51,152 nt of DNA, taken from NCBI GenBank assembly GCA_031253985.1, contig JAIRVH010000021.1, positions 1 through 51,152 of the forward strand, in the 5' to 3' direction. The translations under genes were made by a program, and so were the position numbers. The notes beneath the pieces are model-generated. The model saw only the letters and a program-made list of their open reading frames with translations. It had not been told where the DNA came from and did no database searches. The stretch is from Sphingobacterium sp. (GTDB lineage: Bacteria > Bacteroidota > Bacteroidia > Sphingobacteriales > Sphingobacteriaceae). This document shows, in pieces, positions 45,826 through 51,152 of the stretch (within the stretch, counting starts at the first letter, position 1; each line of letters starts with the position of its first letter).

Positions 45826-46583
45826 TGAATTATATTTTTGATGGAAGTTATTCCGGATACCTCTGCTGCATATTTGAAGCCTTTGAACGGAAAGAATTTG
45901 ATATTATTCCTGCTACAATTCAAACTATGGAAATTAATATTTTTTCAGAGAATCGACAGATTAATACGGATGCTAAAAAAGCTAATCGCATTCTTGCTGG
46001 AATGGAAAAAATATTAGGAAAGAAAGAAACAAAAATCTTTTACCACAACTATTTGTCCGATAACCAATCTGAATGGCTCAACGGATTTCGACTGATCACC
46101 GAACTCTTTCGCAAAGGAAAGTTGGATATACATAATTATGGGCACGCAGCTATACTCCGTATGCATCAGACGGTCAAAAAGATCAGCCGTGAACGGCACC
46201 GTATGAAAGCATTTATCCGATTTGTAAAATCTAACGATCACCTTTACACAGCCATCGTTGAACCTGACTTTAATGTGGTTCCTTTAGTTGTAGACTTCTT
46301 TAAAAACCGATTCGCCGACCAGAGCTGGTTAATCTATGATATACGGCGAAACTATGGATTCCACTATGATTGCCAAAACGTCGTGGAAGTATACAGTAAT
46401 GATAACAACGAGATTCGAGATCCATATCAACTAGAAGTGGATCTCGATCCTCAGGAAAAGGAATATCAGCATCTTTGGAAGACTTATTTTAAAAGTACCA
46501 ATATTGAATCACGTAAGAACTTAAAGCTCCATTTAAGACATGTTCCCAAACGCTATTGGAAATATCTGGTCGAAAAAACATAA
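45825..46583 (+). CDS. DUF4130 (TIGR03915) probable DNA metabolism protein
   Basis: A 252-residue partner of the radical SAM protein; its ATG overlaps the previous stop by one base. The start MNYIFDGSYSGYLCCIFEAF and the motif MHQTVKKISRERHRMKAFIRF are typical of DUF4130. In many species the same domain is fused to a uracil-DNA-glycosylase-like domain; here the protein ends after DUF4130 (RHVPKRYWKYLVEKT) with no such domain. Its role is thought to be in DNA repair by association only. Confidence 0.9.
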   Translation: MNYIFDGSYSGYLCCIFEAFERKEFDIIPATIQTMEINIFSENRQINTDAKKANRILAGMEKILGKKETKIFYHNYLSDNQSEWLNGFRLITELFRKGKLDIHNYGHAAILRMHQTVKKISRERHRMKAFIRFVKSNDHLYTAIVEPDFNVVPLVVDFFKNRFADQSWLIYDIRRNYGFHYDCQNVVEVYSNDNNEIRDPYQLEVDLDPQEKEYQHLWKTYFKSTNIESRKNLKLHLRHVPKRYWKYLVEKT

Positions 46584-46616
46584 AGGTCTAAGTACTGAAA
46601 CTCCCAGTCCTTATAA

Positions 46617-46790
46617 TCATTTTGATCCACCAAACAATTTGCTCACCAACCAAATGACAATAGCGACTACGACTACAACCAATAGAATACCTGACCATAC
46701 ACCAGCCTTAAAAATACCTTCAATTGCTGCACAGCTAGCTACGAGCATCAATAAACTCGACATAAGTGCAAATGGAATTATCTTTTTCAT
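46617..46790 (-). CDS. Small lipoprotein with a membrane segment
   Basis: A 57-residue protein read from the sequence. It starts MKKIIPFALMSSLLMLVASC, so Cys20 is a lipobox cysteine. AAIEGIFKAGVWSGI and a hydrophobic stretch (LLVVVVVAIVIWLV) follow, ending KLFGGSK. Such short lipoproteins are frequent in Bacteroidota and uncharacterised. A TTTTATACCAAA motif lies 147 bases upstream (46937-46948, same strand). Confidence 0.75.
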   Translation of the reverse strand: MKKIIPFALMSSLLMLVASCAAIEGIFKAGVWSGILLVVVVVAIVIWLVSKLFGGSK

Positions 46791-46936
46791 AAATACCTGT
46801 TTTAATTATTAATCGGAAGTATGACAATACTGGTGTTAAAAATGTTTTGCTGCAAAGATGTTCATGTATTTTTCACACCTTGTTTCTGCTCTATTCAGCA
46901 CTTTATTGCATTAAATACCCAAGCTATCCGTATTTT

Positions 46937-46948
46937 TTTGGTATAAAA
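46937..46948 (-). repeat. TTTTATACCAAA motif, third copy
   Basis: An exact match to the 12-base core of elements A and B, on the minus strand upstream of the small lipoprotein gene. The second 9-base half-site at 21-base pitch is not preserved here, so it is a weaker member. Confidence 0.4.
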
Positions 46949-47073
46949 TAAAATCTCTACGTTATTTCCATTCTAAAAATACGGTTATGAGACCGATGGA
47001 AGATTTTGGGTATAGCATTTGTTTCAGTTCATAGAAAGCGTAAAAGAATATTAAACAATAATCAAATAAAGAT

Positions 47074-47193
47074 ATGGACACTATACACCAAAAAGCACAA
47101 AAAATGGGATTGGAAAAAGGCTATTATTTGTTATTGATGGCTATATTGGATCTGCCTGCCGAAAACAAGAAAAAATCGAAAAAGAAAAAATAA
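47074..47193 (+). CDS. Short basic-tailed hypothetical protein
   Basis: A 39-residue reading frame: MDTIHQKAQKMGLEKGYYLL, then LMAILDLPAENKKKSKKKK. The middle is amphipathic to hydrophobic and the tail strongly basic. There is a purine-rich AAAGAT just before the ATG and a strong terminator 51 bases after the stop. I do not recognise it; the gene context (isolated and followed by a terminator) supports that it is real, but only weakly. Confidence 0.4.
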   Translation: MDTIHQKAQKMGLEKGYYLLLMAILDLPAENKKKSKKKK

Positions 47194-47243
47194 GTCGGGA
47201 CCGACACAGACTACAGGAATATTTCCACACTTCAACTAGCAAC

Positions 47244-47284
47244 AATTATTTTCCCTTATTACTTTTGAATAAGGGAAAATAATT
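47244..47284. terminator. Long bidirectional terminator
   Basis: Two 17-base arms (47244-47260 and 47268-47284) pair perfectly with a 7-base loop; the core is TTTTCCCTTATT / AATAAGGGAAAA. It lies 14 bases after the SusD stop on the minus strand. Confidence 0.9.
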
Positions 47285-47298
47285 TATTACACAGATCT

Positions 47299-49053
47299 TT
47301 AATAACCTTCGTTCTGCTTAAAATCCTTGGTCACATCCATGACACTTTGCGGAATCGGAAACAGACGTCTAAATGGCTGTGTTGCTGGTTTAGCACTATA
47401 CGGCAAATCATACTTTCCGAACCGGATCATTTGTGGACGGCGAAGAAGTTCCCAATACGTTTCAAAAGCAATTTCGCGATAAAGATCGGCTAAATTTAAG
47501 GTTACAATGGTCTTTCCAGGCTCATTGCCATAAAGTGACTCCCGTGTGCGCGACGAGCGCAATTTATTAATATCATTGCGTGCCAGATTTACTTCTCCTT
47601 TCCTAAAGTAAGCTTCTGCGCGCATCGTATAAATTGCTCCAAGACGCACTAATGGAATATCAACATTACTTGAACCGTTCCCGTCGCCGGGATCGTATTC
47701 ATATTTAAAAACACGTACACCACGATTGATCTGATCTTGTTTAAAGATGGCCTGTTTTGGATCGTCAAAATTCAGTTGAGGTGTAAAGATCATTTTTGTA
47801 CCGGCACTTTTCTCCATAAACAATTCCGATACTTTAATGCGTCCGTCTGACGTCATTTCAAATGCACCGTTCGAGGTCAATTTAGGGCCATACTGCTGGC
47901 CTTCGATAATGCCACGGTTAAAATGAAACCACATCAGATTAGTCCCCGGTACGATATCAGTAGCCGGAACACTTTGTTCACGATCGTTGTAAAACCAGGT
48001 ACCGTCACCGTATTGATGTTTTCTCGAAAAACGTGGATCATCATGATTTCCATCCCACGTAGCATAAAATTCAGGCGTGGTACAGGCAGCATTCGTTCCT
48101 CTATTGACTGGTGTAGGTCGTTGATTACGTTCCACACAGACATAGGCAAAAGAATTGGATCCATTTCTGATTTTATCGATTTTCTGTGTAATCACCCAGA
48201 TGAGCTCTGGACCTTTTTCATTTTTTATTGAAAAACTATTAAAATAGTTGCTTTCCAAACGAAATTTAGAGGAATTGATTAACAGGGAAGAATAATAGAT
48301 TACCCTGTCCATATCTGTTCCTTCGCCTGACAGGGCTTTTTCAGTAAATTCATAGGTATTTGCCATTCTATTTTTAAAAACTGCCCGATTTAAATACATC
48401 TGTGTTAATAAACCGTACGCAGCTTCCTTGGTAAATCGACCGTTGTGAGTAGACTGCTCACCCAATGACGCCAAATCAGGAATTAACGTTTCAACCTCCA
48501 GGATCAGCTCATCGATCGTTGATGCGGCCTTTTTTATTTCTAATGGTGCGCGCTCGTTTAATGGGTCCCTATATGGAACCTGGCCATAAAGATCCAATAC
48601 CGTATACATATAAAATGCCAGCAGTCCTCTCGATTCAGCAAGAAACAGCTTCTTTTGGGGGATATTCGATTCTGTCACAGCTTTAACCGCTGTCATTGCA
48701 CGGGTGATTCCATTGGTCAGCATATTCCAGTTGTCCGTAACAATCGCATTATCTGGAGTCCAGGTAAATTCATGCATGGAACGCCATTTCCCACCATCGC
48801 CCCAATCGCTTCCGCGGGTAGCTAAGATCGCTTCATCTGTGGTGTATTGCTGAAGCGCAAAAACACCACCATGATCAACAAAAGTTCCTTTTCCCAGACG
48901 ATCATAAGCCGCCGCCAATGCACCTTCGGGATTTGAAGCATCGTCACCAAGAACCTCATCGAGTACCTGCTCATCCAACTTTGTACAACTACCTAACACC
49001 AACATGAAGGACAGGCAGAGGATATATTTGTTAAAAAAAATCTTTTTCATCAT
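47299..49053 (-). CDS. SusD/RagB-family lipoprotein
   Basis: A 584-residue surface nutrient-binding lipoprotein. The lipobox ends LGSC (Cys23). Family patterns are RGLLAFYMYTVLDLYGQVPY, LGAIYTMRAEAYFRKGEVNL, YREIAFETYWELLRRPQMIRFG and the end DFKQNEGY. It shares one base with the stop of the SusC gene upstream. No enzyme gene is visible next to it in this window, so its substrate is open. Confidence 0.95.
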   Translation of the reverse strand: MMKKIFFNKYILCLSFMLVLGSCTKLDEQVLDEVLGDDASNPEGALAAAYDRLGKGTFVDHGGVFALQQYTTDEAILATRGSDWGDGGKWRSMHEFTWTPDNAIVTDNWNMLTNGITRAMTAVKAVTESNIPQKKLFLAESRGLLAFYMYTVLDLYGQVPYRDPLNERAPLEIKKAASTIDELILEVETLIPDLASLGEQSTHNGRFTKEAAYGLLTQMYLNRAVFKNRMANTYEFTEKALSGEGTDMDRVIYYSSLLINSSKFRLESNYFNSFSIKNEKGPELIWVITQKIDKIRNGSNSFAYVCVERNQRPTPVNRGTNAACTTPEFYATWDGNHDDPRFSRKHQYGDGTWFYNDREQSVPATDIVPGTNLMWFHFNRGIIEGQQYGPKLTSNGAFEMTSDGRIKVSELFMEKSAGTKMIFTPQLNFDDPKQAIFKQDQINRGVRVFKYEYDPGDGNGSSNVDIPLVRLGAIYTMRAEAYFRKGEVNLARNDINKLRSSRTRESLYGNEPGKTIVTLNLADLYREIAFETYWELLRRPQMIRFGKYDLPYSAKPATQPFRRLFPIPQSVMDVTKDFKQNEGY

Positions 49054-51152
49054 TAAAATTTAATCGTTGCACCAAATAAAAATGTCTTCGCCGAAGGATA
49101 AGCCGTATAATCGACTCCCAAAGACTGGTTACCGTTGCTTACACGGGGACTATTGATCAACGGATCGTAGCCCGAATATTTTGTCACCGTCCATAGATTT
49201 TGACCCGTCATATATAATCCGACAGATTGAATCCACTTTTTACTAACCAAAGGTATCGTATAGCCTAAACGAACAGAATTGAGACGTATAAAATCAGATT
49301 TTTCGAGATAGAGGGTTGAAATCTGAGGATTATTGGAAGGACTAATATTTGGCGCATAATATCGATTGGACACATTTCTATCGGATGCCAGATTATTTAT
49401 GTTCAATGCATTCATCGCCATATTGTTAAAGTTATAGCCCCCCAGCTGTCCGATAAATGAGAAGGAAAAATCGAAGGATCTATAATACATCTGGCTATTC
49501 AAACCATACGTAAATTTGGGTAAGGCACCTTCTATAATTCGGCGTGTATCGCTATAGATGTAATTACCTTTATCATCTACCCCATTGTAATCCCATAAAT
49601 AAAAGGAACCTGCGGCATAGCCACTTTTATAAATATTGACATTGACGCCCGATTGCCCCGGGCCTGCAATAGCCCCAGAAAGAATCTCAGAAACAGGTAA
49701 ATTCTCAATTTTATTTTGTAACGTAGCTCCATTAATATCCACGGTCCAACTAAATTTCTCCTTATTGATCAGCTTCGATCCCAGTAAAAACTCAAATCCT
49801 CTGTTCACTAGTTTACCATCAATATTGACCCATATATCAGCTGTGGGGCTTAATACTTGCGAAGGAATATTTAATATGGCATCCGTTGTAGTTTTATTAT
49901 AGTATTCTAATGTTCCATATAATTTACCTCTCCACAAGTCAAAATCAACACCGAAGTTGGTTTGTGTCACAACTTCCCATTTTAGATTCGGATTAGGCGT
50001 GCGGTTGACAGAAACCCCGTTGACAAGTGCCAGATCATCATTCATATAATAACCATTGCCTGCTGCCAATGAATAACTTGCTTTGGTGATCTTGTTTTGA
50101 ACTTCCTGATTACCGGTATTTCCCCAACTAGCCCTAAATTTCAGGTCATTCAACCAATTAGTGTCTTTTAGGAAGTTTTCTTTTGAGATATTCCATCCCA
50201 AAGCAAACGAAGGGAAATATCCATATTTGTTGTTCTTCCCGAATCGGGTCGATCCATCGGCACGCAACGATGCTGTCAAAAGGTAACGGTTGTCATAGTT
50301 ATAATTTACACGCGTAAAATAAGACTGCAGTTCATTGACCTGTGAAAAACCTGTTGCTGTAGTTGGACGTCCGGCATATCCCGGATTATTTTCGGGCAGT
50401 ACCCCCTCCCCCTTATTTGCAATGCCATCAATAGTATAGCCATTGCCCCCATTGTCAAATTTCTGATAGGAAAATCCCGCTAAAGCCTCAATCTTATGCT
50501 TATCGATAAGTTTGCTATAATTCAGATAGTGTTCCAGGAGGGTATTTTTAGAGTTCTGATTATATTTCATAAATCTTCCGCGTGGATTGAGATCCGTAAT
50601 ATTTGGAAAGATCGTTGTATTCCGTTCTCCCATTGCCCGGTCTATCCCCAGATTGAATTTATATACCAGTCCGTCGATTATACGAAAGGAAATATCAAGA
50701 TTACCCAATGCACGTAGGGTACGCGTATTGTCCCGATAGATGTCCAAGAGATACATCGGATTATAATGGGCGTTCATATTGAAATTTGTAAAATTTCCAT
50801 TTTCATCAAACACCGAACGGGTTGGATTGGCCATCAATGTATGTGTAATCAATTGACCAAATGCTCCTGTGTTATCACTTGTCGGCACGCCGATATCTTT
50901 GGTCTCACTGGCCGTAAGATTAAACCCAACCGTGAGTCTTTTATCATCCAAAAACGATTCGGAAGCATTTACACGAGCGGAAGTTCGTCTAAAATCACTA
51001 TTTTGTACAATACCCTGCTGATCCATTTGCGCCGCAGACACATAATAATTACCTGTACTACTTGCTTTTGAAAAGGAGAGGGAATTGTTTCTTGTTTTTG
51101 CCGTGCGATAGACCACATCTTGCCAATCGGTGTTACTACCGTGATCAAAAGC
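49053..51152 (-). CDS. SusC/RagA-family TonB-dependent receptor, C-terminal part (open at window end)
   Basis: About 700 residues of the barrel of a SusC importer; the N-terminal domains are right of the window. The frame stays open through base 51152 (upstream residues read AFDHGSNTDWQD), so an apparent GTG start at 51116 is not real. Family patterns are LTASLRADGSTRFGKNNKYG, YFPSFALGWNISKENFLKD, RASWGNTGNQE and the end TFLFGATIKF. It pairs with the SusD that overlaps its stop codon. Confidence 0.95.
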   Translation of the reverse strand, partial: AFDHGSNTDWQDVVYRTAKTRNNSLSFSKASSTGNYYVSAAQMDQQGIVQNSDFRRTSARVNASESFLDDKRLTVGFNLTASETKDIGVPTSDNTGAFGQLITHTLMANPTRSVFDENGNFTNFNMNAHYNPMYLLDIYRDNTRTLRALGNLDISFRIIDGLVYKFNLGIDRAMGERNTTIFPNITDLNPRGRFMKYNQNSKNTLLEHYLNYSKLIDKHKIEALAGFSYQKFDNGGNGYTIDGIANKGEGVLPENNPGYAGRPTTATGFSQVNELQSYFTRVNYNYDNRYLLTASLRADGSTRFGKNNKYGYFPSFALGWNISKENFLKDTNWLNDLKFRASWGNTGNQEVQNKITKASYSLAAGNGYYMNDDLALVNGVSVNRTPNPNLKWEVVTQTNFGVDFDLWRGKLYGTLEYYNKTTTDAILNIPSQVLSPTADIWVNIDGKLVNRGFEFLLGSKLINKEKFSWTVDINGATLQNKIENLPVSEILSGAIAGPGQSGVNVNIYKSGYAAGSFYLWDYNGVDDKGNYIYSDTRRIIEGALPKFTYGLNSQMYYRSFDFSFSFIGQLGGYNFNNMAMNALNINNLASDRNVSNRYYAPNISPSNNPQISTLYLEKSDFIRLNSVRLGYTIPLVSKKWIQSVGLYMTGQNLWTVTKYSGYDPLINSPRVSNGNQSLGVDYTAYPSAKTFLFGATIKF

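Noticed and set aside
49053..51152. Right-edge SusC as a truncated gene starting at 51116
   Set aside because: The frame remains open to the last base of the window, so the missing N-terminus is due to the window edge. The left-edge SusC is cut in the same way.
1..51152. tRNA, rRNA, CRISPR array, insertion sequence or prophage
   Set aside because: Reading the gaps and frames showed no tRNA T-loop pattern, no regularly spaced repeats, no transposase or integrase and no phage structural gene.

Overview
The window looks like chromosome of a Sphingobacterium-type member of the Bacteroidota. It has three SusC/SusD-type outer-membrane uptake loci (two cut by the window edges), a hybrid two-component regulator, many Sec signals ending in A-Q, lipobox Cys after S-C/G-S-C, TAnnTTTG-like -7 boxes and few Shine-Dalgarno sequences. 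I see no IS element, phage gene, CRISPR array, rRNA or tRNA.

Left part (1-32.6 kb): a carbohydrate-utilisation region. A partial SusC (1-860) is divergent from a ROK repressor (1173-2402). A large minus-strand polysaccharide utilisation locus then runs from 27.3 kb leftwards. The hybrid two-component regulator (23329-27345) sits next to SusC (19994-23077), SusD, a double-lobed GH43 and a GH2. This first transcript ends at a perfect hairpin (13662-13695). A second minus-strand transcript follows: a secreted esterase, a secreted FAD oxidoreductase, a DUF5009 membrane acetyltransferase-like protein, an MFS permease, two tandem SGNH esterases, a DUF4434 protein, a renin-binding-protein-type GlcNAc 2-epimerase and a CstA transporter. 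Several of these overlap or nearly touch and are probably translationally coupled. Divergent from the regulator is a GH20 beta-hexosaminidase, convergent with a PIG-L/LmbE deacetylase. Together they suggest import and breakdown of an O-acetylated, HexNAc- and galactose- or arabinose-containing glycan. The epimerase suggests ManNAc to GlcNAc chemistry, but no sialidase or sialate lyase is visible here.

Middle and right part (32.7-47.2 kb): housekeeping and stress genes. They are a TSUP permease, a small metal-binding-fold protein without its Cys pair, a LytS/LytTR sensor-regulator pair, LigD with a small membrane protein, a COG0523 zinc-type GTPase with a palindrome over its promoter, a PorT-like barrel protein, a stand-alone DsbD N-terminal domain, an lmo0937-family peptide, a general-stress flavin-binding protein and a two-gene radical SAM/DUF4130 DNA-metabolism operon under a 25-bp perfect palindrome. 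Several very small genes were read directly from the sequence (43643-43795, 46617-46790, 47074-47193).

Right edge (47.3-51.15 kb): a third SusD/SusC pair, with SusC open at the window end.

The least-explained items are the palindrome-controlled radical SAM/DUF4130 pair, a 31-bp direct-repeat element present at the LytS promoter and again 6.4 kb away, two 24-nt direct repeats upstream of SusC that fit a hybrid-regulator binding site, and the mixed acetyl-sugar operon containing DUF4434, DUF5009 and a secreted FAD oxidoreductase.
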